Under the pieces are notes generated by a model, which made no database searches, had not been told where the DNA came from, and saw only the letters and a list, made by a program, of their open reading frames with translations. A DNA stretch of 64,000 nt from Gracilimonas sp046602855 (lineage in GTDB: Bacteria > Bacteroidota > Rhodothermia > Balneolales > Balneolaceae), in NCBI RefSeq assembly GCF_046602855.1, contig NZ_JBKINJ010000002.1, positions 434,001 to 498,000 on the forward strand, given 5' to 3'. Shown here piece after piece: positions 46,421 to 55,812 of this stretch (positions within the stretch are counted from its first letter, which is position 1; every line of letters starts with the position of its first letter). A program made the translations under genes and the position numbers.

Positions 46421-46666
46421 TCAGGATTCAATCGTAATTTCGAAGTTTTCCATAACTTCATTGGCCAGCAACTGAGCGCAGGCTGATTCTACAATTTCTT
46501 TAGCCGCAGCTTCATCTTTGGCATCCACATCAAGCTCAATGAATTTACCTATGCGAACCTGCTGAATTTCATTCAATCCAAGGTTTTGAAGTGCATGATG
46601 TGCGGCTTTTCCTTTGGGATCCAAAATTGACGGGCGGAGCGTCACATTTACTTTAGCTTTGTACAT
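46421..46666 (-). CDS. purS: Phosphoribosylformylglycinamidine synthase subunit PurS
   Basis: 81 residues, the family size. It begins MYKAKVNVTLRPSILDPKG, the characteristic PurS N-terminus, and includes ALQNLGLNEIQQVRIGKFIEL. It bridges PurL and PurQ in the multi-subunit FGAM synthase found outside enterobacteria. First gene of the operon purS-clpS-purQ-lptB-rhodanese on the reverse strand. Confidence 0.93.
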   Translation of the reverse strand: MYKAKVNVTLRPSILDPKGKAAHHALQNLGLNEIQQVRIGKFIELDVDAKDEAAAKEIVESACAQLLANEVMENFEITIES

Positions 46667-46820
46667 AGTCGGGCTTCGTTTTAAATGAGTTCCAAAGTTA
46701 ACCTTTCTGTGACTTAGCTGCTAACTTCTCTTTGAGAATACAAGAGTGAGTGCTCAGGATTCAGAATTCTTCTCTGAGTACTGAATTCCGAGTTTTGACT
46801 TCCTTTTAATATTTACTTAG

Positions 46821-47729
46821 TCAGTTCAATTCATTAATAATTTTTTTCTTCATCCTCTCAACACTCATCTCGTCCGGCTCCAACCATCTAATGAAATCCC
46901 AGCGTTTGTACCAGGTCATTTGCCGTTTAGCATATCTTCGGGTACTCGTTTTAATCTTTTCGATGGCTTTTTCCAGTGTCCATTCTCCATTCAGATATTT
47001 TAAGATCTCCTGATACCCTACCGTATTCAGGGATTGGAGGTCTTTAGAATGACCTGCTCCAAGAATAGACTCTACTTCATCAACTAAACCTTTTTCAACC
47101 ATTTGATCTACGCGTCTGTTAATACGAGCATACAACTTTTTTCGAGGCCACCTCAAGCCAAACACGATAGTGTTTTCATCTGGTTTAATCTTGCCACTTT
47201 GATGAAAACTGCTGAAGGGCTTCCCGGTCTGCATCCATACATCAATCGCGCGAATGATTCGCTGCCGATTCATCCCGTCCATCTTTTTAATATACTCGGG
47301 ATCTATTTGTCTAAGCATTTCATATAGCGATTTGAGTCCTTCACTTTCAATTCTTTCATTTAATTTAATAATGTTTTCTTCATTCGCTTCCGGCATTTTA
47401 TTGAAAGGTTGAATAAGACTTTGAACATGAAGTGTACTTCCACCCACATACAATACATGATCAGAGTTCTGCAAAATTCCCTGTTCCCATTTTTCAGCTC
47501 TGCGCTGAAAACTCATGGCATTATCATCTTCTTCCAGGTCCAAAAGAGAAATGTTATGATGACTCACTCTTTGTAGCTCTTCAGGTGAAGGTTTTGCAGT
47601 TCCAATATCTATATGCTTGTAGCATTGCCTAGAATCTGCTGAAATGATAGACGTGTCCAGTTCATCTGCAAGTTGAGTGGAGAGCTCGGTTTTACCGGAG
47701 GCAGTAGGGCCTAAAATTATAATGCGCAA
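46821..47729 (-). CDS. miaA: tRNA dimethylallyltransferase
   Basis: 302 residues. P-loop GPTASGKTEL (7-16), SADSRQCY (30-37) and the DIGTAKPS segment are the MiaA signatures, with the later FGLRWPRKKLYARINRRVD block. It adds a dimethylallyl group to A37 of tRNAs that read U-starting codons, before MiaB. It stands alone, with 154 bases before purS and a 460-base gap before dnaN. Confidence 0.95.
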   Translation of the reverse strand: MRIIILGPTASGKTELSTQLADELDTSIISADSRQCYKHIDIGTAKPSPEELQRVSHHNISLLDLEEDDNAMSFQRRAEKWEQGILQNSDHVLYVGGSTLHVQSLIQPFNKMPEANEENIIKLNERIESEGLKSLYEMLRQIDPEYIKKMDGMNRQRIIRAIDVWMQTGKPFSSFHQSGKIKPDENTIVFGLRWPRKKLYARINRRVDQMVEKGLVDEVESILGAGHSKDLQSLNTVGYQEILKYLNGEWTLEKAIEKIKTSTRRYAKRQMTWYKRWDFIRWLEPDEMSVERMKKKIINELN

Positions 47730-48189
47730 AATATAAATAGGGTTTTAATGTGATTGTATTAAAGTAAGAAGGTGTTATCAAATAAAAGCTAAAACTCCAT
47801 AACACCATCACCCTGAGACAGGATCTGATATAAAATAAGACACCCTACAGCTAAACCAATATCAGTCCTACCCGTTACTAGGGCGATGACACCAATTTAT
47901 ACAGACAGAAAATCATTCCTCTACTTAGTTTGTTAGTTTGGCCAAAATGTGCCATTGTTGCAATGGTCAAAATTAAGAGAACCCAAAGCGTCAGATGAAA
48001 GCAGCTTTTTTAATGGTTAAAGTTTTAAATTATAATTACGCTAATTAGTTACAATCAGTTACTTGACGAGCGTAGAAATTGCACTTTCTGTGGTTGCAGA
48101 GAGAGTCAGTATTTCTTAGTATAAGCACACTTCAATGAAAGGGCAATATCGGATTAAAACGCCCTTAAACCACATTAAAACCTGCGTAT
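47730..48189. other. 460-base divergent intergenic region between miaA and dnaN
   Basis: AT-rich and without a supportable ORF. One perfect short palindrome, CCATTG-TTG-CAATGG (47952-47966), could be a protein site. I looked for TTATCCACA-like DnaA boxes because dnaN is next to oriC in many genomes and saw no cluster, so an origin is not supported. Confidence 0.4.
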
Positions 48190-49305
48190 ATGAAATTTTC
48201 CGTATCGAGTAATGAACTGAACAAAGGACTTTCGGCCGTTATTGGAGCCGTTCCTTCTAAAGCCACTTTGCCCATCCTGGAAACCATTCTTTTTGAGAGT
48301 GAAGACGGAAAGCTTAAACTGACCGCCACCGACCTTGAGATCTCCATCATTGAATACATCAATGCGGATATTGAGGAAGAAGGTGCCGTTGCCATTCCTG
48401 CACGTCGTTTGCTCGAAACCTTACGTCAGCTTCCAAACATTCCGGTGTTCTTCGTTGTAGATGACCGCAAGAATATCAACTTCCGCACCGATAAGGGTAC
48501 TTACAAACTGGTTGGGGATGATGCCGATGAATTCCCTGAAGTTCCAACTTTAGATGATGGAACTACAATCAGCACAACAGCTGACCTCATGCACAATGCC
48601 ATTCATAAAACACTATTTGCCGTTTCAAGTGATGACCTGAGACCGGCCATGATGGGTGTTTATTTTCAGATCGGAACTGATGAAAGCAAGTTTGTAGCAA
48701 CCGATGGCCACCGTCTTGTTAAGTACACCAATCGTGATATTACTGCAGATAACGATGTGAATTTCATTGTACCGGATAAAGCCTTGAGTCTCATCCAAAA
48801 AACCATTGAAGGTGATAACTGTGACCTGACCGTAACTGAAGATCACGCACGGTTCAAAAGCGGAAGTACTATCGTAATAACCCGACTGATAAATGAACAA
48901 TACCCTAATTACGATTCTGTAATTCCAAGAGACAATGACAAGTTTTTAACGATCAACAAAGAACAAATTCTTTCTACCGTAAAGCGTGTATCTATTTTCT
49001 CAAGTACGACTACCCGTCAGATCAGACTTCAGCTTGGATCGGATAAATTGACTATCAGAGCAGAAGATCTGGATATGAGCAGTGAAGCTAAAGAAACCAT
49101 TGAATGTGAATATTCAAATGATGAAATGGAGATCGGCTTTAATGCAAAATATCTTGGAGATGTACTAAGCAATATTGACGATGACGAAGTAACGTTTGAG
49201 TTTTCTTCACCAAACCGCGCCGGTATCGTAAAGCCATCCGAGGAAAATGAGAACGAAGATATCCTAATGCTTGTAATGCCTGTTATGCTCAACAGCTATG
49301 CCTGA
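48190..49305 (+). CDS. dnaN: DNA polymerase III beta subunit (sliding clamp)
   Basis: 371 residues, three clamp domains of about 120 each, starting MKFSVSSNELNKGL. Late motifs ITRLINEQYPNYD and the C-terminal LVMPVMLNSYA, close to the usual MPMRL clamp end, support the call. The ring tethers polymerases, MutS and ligases to DNA. dnaA and recF are not adjacent. Its TGA overlaps the next ATG by one base, so the SAM hydrolase is translationally coupled. Confidence 0.96.
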   Translation: MKFSVSSNELNKGLSAVIGAVPSKATLPILETILFESEDGKLKLTATDLEISIIEYINADIEEEGAVAIPARRLLETLRQLPNIPVFFVVDDRKNINFRTDKGTYKLVGDDADEFPEVPTLDDGTTISTTADLMHNAIHKTLFAVSSDDLRPAMMGVYFQIGTDESKFVATDGHRLVKYTNRDITADNDVNFIVPDKALSLIQKTIEGDNCDLTVTEDHARFKSGSTIVITRLINEQYPNYDSVIPRDNDKFLTINKEQILSTVKRVSIFSSTTTRQIRLQLGSDKLTIRAEDLDMSSEAKETIECEYSNDEMEIGFNAKYLGDVLSNIDDDEVTFEFSSPNRAGIVKPSEENENEDILMLVMPVMLNSYA

Positions 49306-50093
49306 TGAGTCAAATAATAACCCTCACAACTGATTTCGGTTTACAAGACCATTACGTGAGCGCCATGAAGGCGGTCATGCTGGGGATTGCTCCTAATGTC
49401 CGTTTTGTGGATGTATCTCACGAAATTCCTGCTCAGGATATCATGGCCGGAGCCTGGGTCGTTAAAAACACCGCTTTTTTATATCCATCCGGAACCGTTC
49501 ACCTCGTGGTTGTTGACCCCGGTGTTGGCACCTCTCGCCACCCCATTGCGCTCAAAGTCAAAGATCAATATTTTGTCGGGCCCGATAACGGCATCTTCTC
49601 TCTTCTGTTCAAAGAGTACAATTACGAAGCATATAAACTAAGCAATAAAGAATACTGGAGGCAAGGGCTCTCAAACACTTTTCACGGGCGAGATATTTTT
49701 GCTCCTGTTTCTGCTCACCTGAGCTCCGGAATACCCCTTGATAAGATCGGTGAACCCATCGATGATCTGGTCACTTACCATTGGGCCGTTCCCATTGCTG
49801 ATAAAGATGGGCTACAAGGGTGGGTCGTTCACATCGATCGTTTTGGCAACCTTATCACGAATATCTCGGATAATTTGATCGAGGATCACCTAAAAAGGAA
49901 GAGTGTTAAGATATACGTTGGCAATACGATGCTTAACAAAGTTGTCTCGACTTTTGGGGATGTTGAGGAAGGTGAGCCGGCAGCTTTTATTGGTTCTTCC
50001 GGCATGCTTGAGATCGGCATAAACAAAGGAAATGCTGCCCGTATGCTTAGTGTTGATAAAGGAGCCCAGATTTCGATCGTGCTACAGAAGTAG
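49305..50093 (+). CDS. SAM hydroxide adenosyltransferase (SAM hydrolase, DUF62)
   Basis: 262 residues. The N-terminus IITLTTDFGLQDHYVSAMK is the family hallmark, followed by VVDPGVGTSR (near 67-76) and YFVGPDNG (near 86-93). The C-terminal domain starts near residue 160 (GWVVHIDRFGN). Members split S-adenosylmethionine with water into adenosine and methionine; the fold is shared with fluorinase and chlorinase. The long loop that marks fluorinases is not evident. Overlaps dnaN by one base and precedes a SAM-dependent methyltransferase. Confidence 0.88.
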   Translation: MSQIITLTTDFGLQDHYVSAMKAVMLGIAPNVRFVDVSHEIPAQDIMAGAWVVKNTAFLYPSGTVHLVVVDPGVGTSRHPIALKVKDQYFVGPDNGIFSLLFKEYNYEAYKLSNKEYWRQGLSNTFHGRDIFAPVSAHLSSGIPLDKIGEPIDDLVTYHWAVPIADKDGLQGWVVHIDRFGNLITNISDNLIEDHLKRKSVKIYVGNTMLNKVVSTFGDVEEGEPAAFIGSSGMLEIGINKGNAARMLSVDKGAQISIVLQK

Positions 50094-50184
50094 TCGCTTA
50101 ATTTATATTCTTATTTCAGTCTTTTATAAAGTAGCTGAAACACACTCATACTCAAAAGCGTATGCCCATTAAAAATGACCTATT

Positions 50185-50991
50185 ATGAAATTAGAATTAC
50201 GCTCGCCCATAGATGAACGTGCCGGAATCTCAGTCCCTGATGAAGTTGAAAAGCTTTCCACACCATTTAACGGTACACTCGGTTCCAAAGAGGGAGATGA
50301 ATATCAGGTTAAGAATAATATCATTGATCTTTTAGGGAAAGAACCTGAATTCACTTCTATCGCCCAAAGCACCAATCACTGGAAACTTACCGCGGCAATG
50401 TATGAGGATATCTGGCGCAAGCGATCACTCTCATTATTATCAGGAGAGGATTTTCCCATTGAAAAAGAACATGAACTGCTGATCGATTGGACAGAACCAA
50501 AAGAGGGAGGGTGGTATCTGGATCTTGGCTGCTCCACTGCTCTGTATGGCAGAGCCCTTAAAGCAGCTCAAAAAAAATCCCATATTGTAGCACTCGATTT
50601 TTCATCTCAAATGCTGGAAGAAGCTCGTCTCAAAGCCGAAGCCGATGAAACCGACATGTATTTTCTTCGTGCAGATGGCCGGGAATTACCGTTCTTTTCT
50701 AACACCTTTGATGGTATTGTAATGGGTGGCACTCTCAACGAACTCACTGAGCCACTCAAGGTTTTATACGAAGCCAAACGAGTTCTGAAAAAAGAGGGGA
50801 TCTTCTTTATCATGCACCTCATCAGGTCAGATGTATGGTATGGCCGCCTTTTACAGGAATCAGCTGCCCTCGGTGGTATCAAATTCTGGTCAGTCAATGA
50901 GAGCAACAAACTATTCGATCAGGCTGGATTTAAAGTTGAAGAGCAACTGGTCAAAGGGATTGTTTGCTTTACGAAATTAAGGCCGGCGTAG
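50185..50991 (+). CDS. Class I SAM-dependent methyltransferase
   Basis: 268 residues. The SAM-binding motif I LDLGCSTALYGRAL begins near 112. It is followed by an acidic loop (ALDFSSQML) and motif IV-like IVMGGTLNEL, the layout of small-molecule or UbiE-like methyltransferases. The first ~100 residues resemble no domain I can name. The substrate is unknown. It lies 92 bases after the SAM hydrolase, both in the same direction. Confidence 0.8.
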   Translation: MKLELRSPIDERAGISVPDEVEKLSTPFNGTLGSKEGDEYQVKNNIIDLLGKEPEFTSIAQSTNHWKLTAAMYEDIWRKRSLSLLSGEDFPIEKEHELLIDWTEPKEGGWYLDLGCSTALYGRALKAAQKKSHIVALDFSSQMLEEARLKAEADETDMYFLRADGRELPFFSNTFDGIVMGGTLNELTEPLKVLYEAKRVLKKEGIFFIMHLIRSDVWYGRLLQESAALGGIKFWSVNESNKLFDQAGFKVEEQLVKGIVCFTKLRPA

Positions 50992-51008
50992 CTGAAATGA
51001 GAATTTTT

Positions 51009-51025
51009 AATGTTGAATGTTAAAT
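51009..51025 (+). repeat. Left arm of a perfect 17-bp inverted repeat
   Basis: AATGTTGAATGTTAAAT here is the exact reverse complement of 52219-52235. The pair encloses the beta-propeller gene at 51102-52106 and about 190 flanking bases. A partial further copy (CATTTAAAATT) lies close by at 51051. Confidence 0.7.
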
Positions 51026-51101
51026 TCACTCAGCGCCAACGGCGCAGTAACATTTAAAATTGGCTTCAGAGTGGAAACACTCAATCTATTCCTCAAACCT
51101 T

Positions 51102-52106
51102 TTAATCTCTGTTCAAAACTATTTTAATAAAAGAATTAGGAACTTCTGCTTCTCTATTTAGGGAATAAAGCGTATCTGTTTGATGCTCGTTGAACAGAAT
51201 TAAGGGTACATCCGATGATTCTTTTAATAATTCTCCACCATTCGTAGTCAACATAAAGCTTACCGACTTTCCACCTTCTCCGGTTAAGTTTTTCATAAAC
51301 TTAATACCAACATCGCCATTACGCATACAATACAGCCCCGCAATCCAAGAGGCTTCTCCATATTTTTTAACCGTTTCATTCGGGTTATTTGGGTTTTCTA
51401 CTGTTTCCATCACTGAAAATAATTCAGAATCGATAGCTTTATTTTCAATTTTTCTTCCTTCAAAATCAAAGAAAAAAAGTTCTGGAAGCATCGAGTGGGT
51501 CGCAATAACTCTATCTCCACATACTATAGCGTAGGAAGACTCTGCCAAAGTTAATGGTTGCATGGCATACTTTTCCGGATCAAAGGGCAATGGAAAGAAT
51601 TCTTCATTTACAACCATATCATCCGGGTCAAAGAGGTAAAGTAAGTAATGATCTTCAGCTGTGTATTTATTACCGGTTAAAAGAACTTTTCCATTTGGCA
51701 GGAGTAAACTTTTGTTGAGGCGATTTATTTTCGTTGCTACTATATCTATCACTTTTCCTGAAAATGAAAATTTAGTAATCCTGCCATTAAATTCCGTAAC
51801 TAAGATATTACCATTCGGGAGTTTTAAAGCTGACGTTGGTTGATTTAGATCTCCGGGCCCATTTCCTTTTCTTCCCCAAAAAGATAATAGATTTCCGTTT
51901 CTGTTGTAGGTAAGCAGGTGAGATTGAGCTTTATCAACAACCAGAATGGTATCATCTTTAACGTTTTGAATTTGTGTATTTCCACTCAACAAAATCTCAT
52001 CAGTTTCCTCAAAAACCAGTCTATCAATCGTCTTAAATAATTGAGCGTAAATATTACAAAATGGAAACAAAACGAGAATTAATACCGATAAGAATAGCCG
52101 CTTCAT
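51102..52106 (-). CDS. 6-bladed beta-propeller lipid-envelope or secreted protein
   Basis: 334 residues with a signal peptide ending NIYAQ (about 1-22). Propeller blades carry the NHL-like motif GRKGNGPGDL (about 79-88) and repeated LPNGNILVTEF / LPNGKVLLTG strands. It resembles the broken protein at 1-761 (GRDGRGPGEYE). Such proteins are common in Bacteroidota, usually secreted, and have no assigned role. It is a single gene on the reverse strand between the methyltransferase and argS, framed by 17-bp inverted repeats. Confidence 0.75.
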   Translation of the reverse strand: MKRLFLSVLILVLFPFCNIYAQLFKTIDRLVFEETDEILLSGNTQIQNVKDDTILVVDKAQSHLLTYNRNGNLLSFWGRKGNGPGDLNQPTSALKLPNGNILVTEFNGRITKFSFSGKVIDIVATKINRLNKSLLLPNGKVLLTGNKYTAEDHYLLYLFDPDDMVVNEEFFPLPFDPEKYAMQPLTLAESSYAIVCGDRVIATHSMLPELFFFDFEGRKIENKAIDSELFSVMETVENPNNPNETVKKYGEASWIAGLYCMRNGDVGIKFMKNLTGEGGKSVSFMLTTNGGELLKESSDVPLILFNEHQTDTLYSLNREAEVPNSFIKIVLNRD

Positions 52107-52218
52107 TGAGTCCTGTTGATCATTATTTAGACGAAACTAATCTTCAAATATCATAATTCAAAAGTTATATAACACATGGATTAAATTAAAATATTGACTT
52201 TAAGATGAGTCCGGCTCC

Positions 52219-52235
52219 ATTTAACATTCAACATT
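52219..52235 (-). repeat. Right arm of the 17-bp inverted repeat
   Basis: ATTTAACATTCAACATT, reverse complement of 51009-51025 without mismatch. It lies 18 bases after the argS stop, between argS and the propeller gene. Confidence 0.7.
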
Positions 52236-52252
52236 CTCTCATTTAAAATTAC

Positions 52253-53881
52253 CTACATCTGTTCCGGTGCCGAAATACCTAAGATTCCCAGGCCATTTCT
52301 TAGAACCTGTGCAGTTGCTCTTGCCAATTCCGTTCGGGCTTGAGCCAGTTCTTTATCTTCACCCAAAATCCTACAATCGTGATAGAATGAGGTAAAGTCT
52401 GATGCCAGGTCATTTAGGTATGTTATAACATGATGAGGTTCTCTTAATCTGGCTGCATTTCCTATTGTCTCAGGAAACTTGAGCATGGTTTTTATAAGAG
52501 CGATCTCACTTGGATGATTCAGCAAACTTAAGTCTGCCTTTCTCGTGATGTCGTATTCATCAGTCACCTTTCTAAGTATACTTGAAATTCGAGCATGAGC
52601 ATACTGCAGGTAAAACACCGGGTTTTTTTCACCGGCTTCCTTAGCCTGAGCGATATCAAATTCCAGATGAGTATTTGGGGAACGCATTAGGAAGAAGAAG
52701 CGGGTTATATCGGCTCCAACTTCATCCATCAGGTCATCCAAAGTAACAAAGTTGGCCTTACGGGTACTCATTTTGAACGGCTTACCGTCTTTCACCAACG
52801 TAACGAATTGATAGACCACAACATCTACTTTTTCCGGATCGTAACCCAACGATTTGATCCCGCTTAGCACGTCCGGATATGTTGCTATATGATCGGCTCC
52901 AAAAACATCCACACATAGATCATAACCCCGATCCAGCTTGTTGGCATGATAAGCAATATCCGGAAGTCGGTATGTCGGTTCACCTGAACTTTTCACTAAA
53001 ACCGTGTCCTTTTCTTTTCCAAACTTCGTGGTTCTGAACCACACCGCTCCATCTTCATCATAAGCGAGGTCTAGATCACGTAACTTCTGAATAGTGTCCT
53101 CGATCTTACCATCTTCATAAAGGCTGTGCTCATTGAAGTACGAGTCCATTTTGATATTCATTCGCTTTAAAGTAGCACTGATATCAGCAAAGATCTCTTC
53201 TTCTGCTTTTTCCTTGAAAGGTTTTTCATCCTCTGCACTTAGAAGTTCTTCACCAAGTTCATCAATCAGGGCTTTTGCAATATCTTTGATATACTCACCT
53301 TCATATCCGCCTTCAGGGAACTCTACGTCCTTACCCAAGAGCTCGAAGTAACGGGCACGGACACTTTCACCCAATACCCGCATTTGTCGCCCGGCATCAT
53401 TGAAATAATATTCTCTATCTACTTCGGCGCCGGTCCATTCAAGCAAGCGAGCTACTGTATCTCCTAACACTGCATTTCTGCCGTGACCAACTGTCAATGG
53501 TCCGGTTGGGTTTGCACTCACAAACTCTACAAGAACTTTCTTGCCTTCATTTGTATCACTTTGTCCAAATGATTCACCTTCTGTCAGGATCTCACTCAAC
53601 TCATCAAACAGATAATCATCCGAATACCGGAAATTGATAAATCCAGGTCCGGCTATCTCAACGGCCGATATTTTATCGGTGTCATATTCAAGTCCATCAA
53701 CGATCTGTTGAGCTATAGCCCGGGGATTGTTTCTAAGAGGCTTAGCCAGCATCATGGCCACATTTGACGAGGCATCTCCGTGTTCCGGTTGATTAGGAGC
53801 CTCAATTCTGATCTCAGGCTGCTCTTCCAGATCAAATTGTTTCAGTGAATTGCTGATAATGTCAGCTAAATATTTCTTCAT
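52253..53881 (-). CDS. argS: Arginine--tRNA ligase
   Basis: 542 residues from the ATG at 53881; the frame opens 13 residues earlier but MKKYLADIISNSL is the usual ArgRS N-terminus. The class I signature is present as VGHGRNA (HIGH position) after ANPTGPLT, and KMSTRKAN is the KMSKS equivalent. A C-terminal DALR anticodon-binding domain with the FYHDCRILGE segment follows. It charges tRNA-Arg in the cytoplasm. Downstream of the dsbA terminator, so it has its own promoter. Confidence 0.95.
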   Translation of the reverse strand: MKKYLADIISNSLKQFDLEEQPEIRIEAPNQPEHGDASSNVAMMLAKPLRNNPRAIAQQIVDGLEYDTDKISAVEIAGPGFINFRYSDDYLFDELSEILTEGESFGQSDTNEGKKVLVEFVSANPTGPLTVGHGRNAVLGDTVARLLEWTGAEVDREYYFNDAGRQMRVLGESVRARYFELLGKDVEFPEGGYEGEYIKDIAKALIDELGEELLSAEDEKPFKEKAEEEIFADISATLKRMNIKMDSYFNEHSLYEDGKIEDTIQKLRDLDLAYDEDGAVWFRTTKFGKEKDTVLVKSSGEPTYRLPDIAYHANKLDRGYDLCVDVFGADHIATYPDVLSGIKSLGYDPEKVDVVVYQFVTLVKDGKPFKMSTRKANFVTLDDLMDEVGADITRFFFLMRSPNTHLEFDIAQAKEAGEKNPVFYLQYAHARISSILRKVTDEYDITRKADLSLLNHPSEIALIKTMLKFPETIGNAARLREPHHVITYLNDLASDFTSFYHDCRILGEDKELAQARTELARATAQVLRNGLGILGISAPEQM

Positions 53882-53962
53882 GGTAAATAAGAGTTTCTGG
53901 TTGTTATAAAGATAAGACAAAAACAGACTATGAATCAGCTTCCTTTATAATCTCTGCAGCAT

Positions 53963-53993
53963 AAAAAAAGGGACAACATTTCTGATGTCCCTC
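53963..53993 (-). terminator. Rho-independent terminator of the dsbA-like gene
   Basis: Reverse-strand hairpin AGGGACATCA / TGTTGTCCCT with one mismatch and a five-base loop, followed by seven T (the A run 53963-53969). It lies just beyond the dsbA-like stop codon. Confidence 0.8.
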
Positions 53994-54013
53994 AAGATCT
54001 TCTACAGTTAAAA

Positions 54014-54577
54014 TTAGTTCATATGACTCTCAACGAGTGCTTTGAATTCCTCAAAAGTACGAGGGTTTTGTTCTACTTTTACTCCGTTGATGTAGAATGT
54101 AGGAGTTGAATTTACGTTGAGGCGCATTCCTTGTCTTTTATCAGCCATTACAATTCGCTGCATGTCAGCAGAATTAAGATCGGCCCGAAATTTTTCGATA
54201 TCCAGATCCAGGCTATTAGCATAACCGATGAACATAGATTCTGCATTGCCACGTGACCACTGCTCCTGACCCGCAAAGATCATGTCGTGCATCTCCTGGT
54301 ATTTCCCCTGAACCCGAGCGGCCTCTGCTGCCCGTGAGGCAAGCTGAGCATATTCGTGCATATTCAGCGGAAAGTGTTTGGTAGTCATTGAGATATCATC
54401 ACCGTATTCTGCTTTCAATTGTTCTTCGATGGGAACGTAATACTTACAGGCCGGACACTGGTAATCACTGTATTTAACGATCTCAACTTTTGCATTCGAG
54501 CCCTCACTGCTTTGAGCCATAAGTGAACCACTGAACATCAACGCAAAAATAGTGAGTAAAAATAATCCTCTTTTCAT
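54014..54577 (-). CDS. DsbA-like periplasmic thiol oxidoreductase
   Basis: 187 residues with a signal peptide ending LMAQ (about 1-22). The thioredoxin fold has CPAC (Cys41, Cys44) and the cis-Pro loop NSTPTFYINGV (about 160-170). This is the single-domain DSBA-like thioredoxin (Thioredoxin_4) type that forms or relays disulfides in the periplasm. It begins four bases after the cysteine desulfurase gene and is probably in its operon. No DsbB is seen. Confidence 0.87.
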   Translation of the reverse strand: MKRGLFLLTIFALMFSGSLMAQSSEGSNAKVEIVKYSDYQCPACKYYVPIEEQLKAEYGDDISMTTKHFPLNMHEYAQLASRAAEAARVQGKYQEMHDMIFAGQEQWSRGNAESMFIGYANSLDLDIEKFRADLNSADMQRIVMADKRQGMRLNVNSTPTFYINGVKVEQNPRTFEEFKALVESHMN

Positions 54578-54581
54578 GATC

Positions 54582-55739
54582 CTATCCTTTCTTTCTGTAG
54601 AAATTTACTTTATCAAAATGTCGTGCTAAGATAACACTCATTTTCTCAATTATCTGTGGAATTTGACCAACATTGTTTCCTTTTCCAAAAGATAAACGTA
54701 TAAACTCCCTGGCTTCTTGCTCACTTTTTCCTAAAGCCATCATAATTTTGCCCGGCTCTTCTGAACCTGCCTGACAGGCGCTGCCCGTTGAAACTGCCAA
54801 ACCGGCCTGATTACATTCCAACATTAAGTATTGCCCTTCCATACCGGGAAAACGGAGTCCCAAAATATTAGGAACACTGTCACTTAAGTCTCCTTCAAAA
54901 CTTACCTCAATGCCCATTTTTCTGATCTCACTGATCAGTTCTTTTCTGAATTTTTTTATGCGCTCCTGTTCTAAATTTTTTTCATTATTGATCATCTTTG
55001 CTGCTGTTGCAAAGGCCGCAATGGAAGGCACATCCTCCGTTCCCGACCTCAATACACCAGGCTTGTCAGGATTTGGAATAACAGGTTTTCGGCTAACATT
55101 GGGATCTATCCAAACTGCACCCACACCTTTTGGACCATAAATTTTATGAGATGAAATTGTGATCGCATCTACATTGAAGGCCTGCATATCTAAAGGCAGG
55201 CGACCGTAGCTTTGTACACAATCACTGTGAAATACAACTCTTTGCTTCTGTAAAAAGCCTCCGATCTTTTGAATATTCTGAATTGTACCGATCTCTGAAT
55301 TCACGTGTTGTATTGAAACCAAAATGGTGTTCTCTCGGATCGCCCTTTCGAGCTCCTCAAGATCCACTCTTCCTTTCTCATCAACTGAAAGTCTGGTTAC
55401 CATGTAGCCTTCTTCTTCTAGTTTCAGAAAAACATTATTAACCGATGAATGCTCAATTTGTGAAGTGATAATATGATTCCCCTCCGTTGCATTTAACAGG
55501 GAGTTGATTGCCAGGAAGTTTCCTTCTGTTGCTCCCGATGTAAAAAACACATCCTGCGCACGTGCATTCAGCGTGGTGGCAATAGTCTTTGCTGATGCCT
55601 CAAGAATTTGCTTGGCGGCAGAGCCTTCGTCATGCAAACTGTTTGGGTTACCAAAATAATGCTTGGCTACGTTAACATATACTTCCAGAGCTTTGTCGCT
55701 CATTGGCGTTGTAGCCGCGTGGTCTAAATAGATCATCAA
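54582..55739 (-). CDS. Cysteine desulfurase (NifS/IscS family)
   Basis: 385 residues (the second ATG, one codon later, may be the start). The PLP-binding lysine is Lys199 in SSHKIYGPKG and the catalytic Cys322 lies in STGSACQAGS, in the longer loop of group I enzymes. It takes sulfur from cysteine for Fe-S clusters or tRNA thiolation. No iscU is adjacent. It diverges from nadC-nadA; in Bacillus a NifS-like enzyme beside the nad operon matures the Fe-S cluster of NadA, and the layout here suggests the same job. Confidence 0.9.
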   Translation of the reverse strand: MMIYLDHAATTPMSDKALEVYVNVAKHYFGNPNSLHDEGSAAKQILEASAKTIATTLNARAQDVFFTSGATEGNFLAINSLLNATEGNHIITSQIEHSSVNNVFLKLEEEGYMVTRLSVDEKGRVDLEELERAIRENTILVSIQHVNSEIGTIQNIQKIGGFLQKQRVVFHSDCVQSYGRLPLDMQAFNVDAITISSHKIYGPKGVGAVWIDPNVSRKPVIPNPDKPGVLRSGTEDVPSIAAFATAAKMINNEKNLEQERIKKFRKELISEIRKMGIEVSFEGDLSDSVPNILGLRFPGMEGQYLMLECNQAGLAVSTGSACQAGSEEPGKIMMALGKSEQEAREFIRLSFGKGNNVGQIPQIIEKMSVILARHFDKVNFYRKKG

Positions 55740-55812
55740 AGATCGCTCTTGAGATTAAAAACAGGTATCTTTATCAGCCTCAAAAATAGATAAATTAAAC
55801 GCCTCAATCATA

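Noticed and set aside
47730..48189. Possible replication origin before dnaN
   Set aside because: No cluster of DnaA-box-like 9-mers was seen, and dnaA and recF are absent from the flanks.
49305..50093. Fluorinase or chlorinase
   Set aside because: The fold is shared, but I see no halide-enzyme loop, and such enzymes are rare; the hydrolase call is safer.
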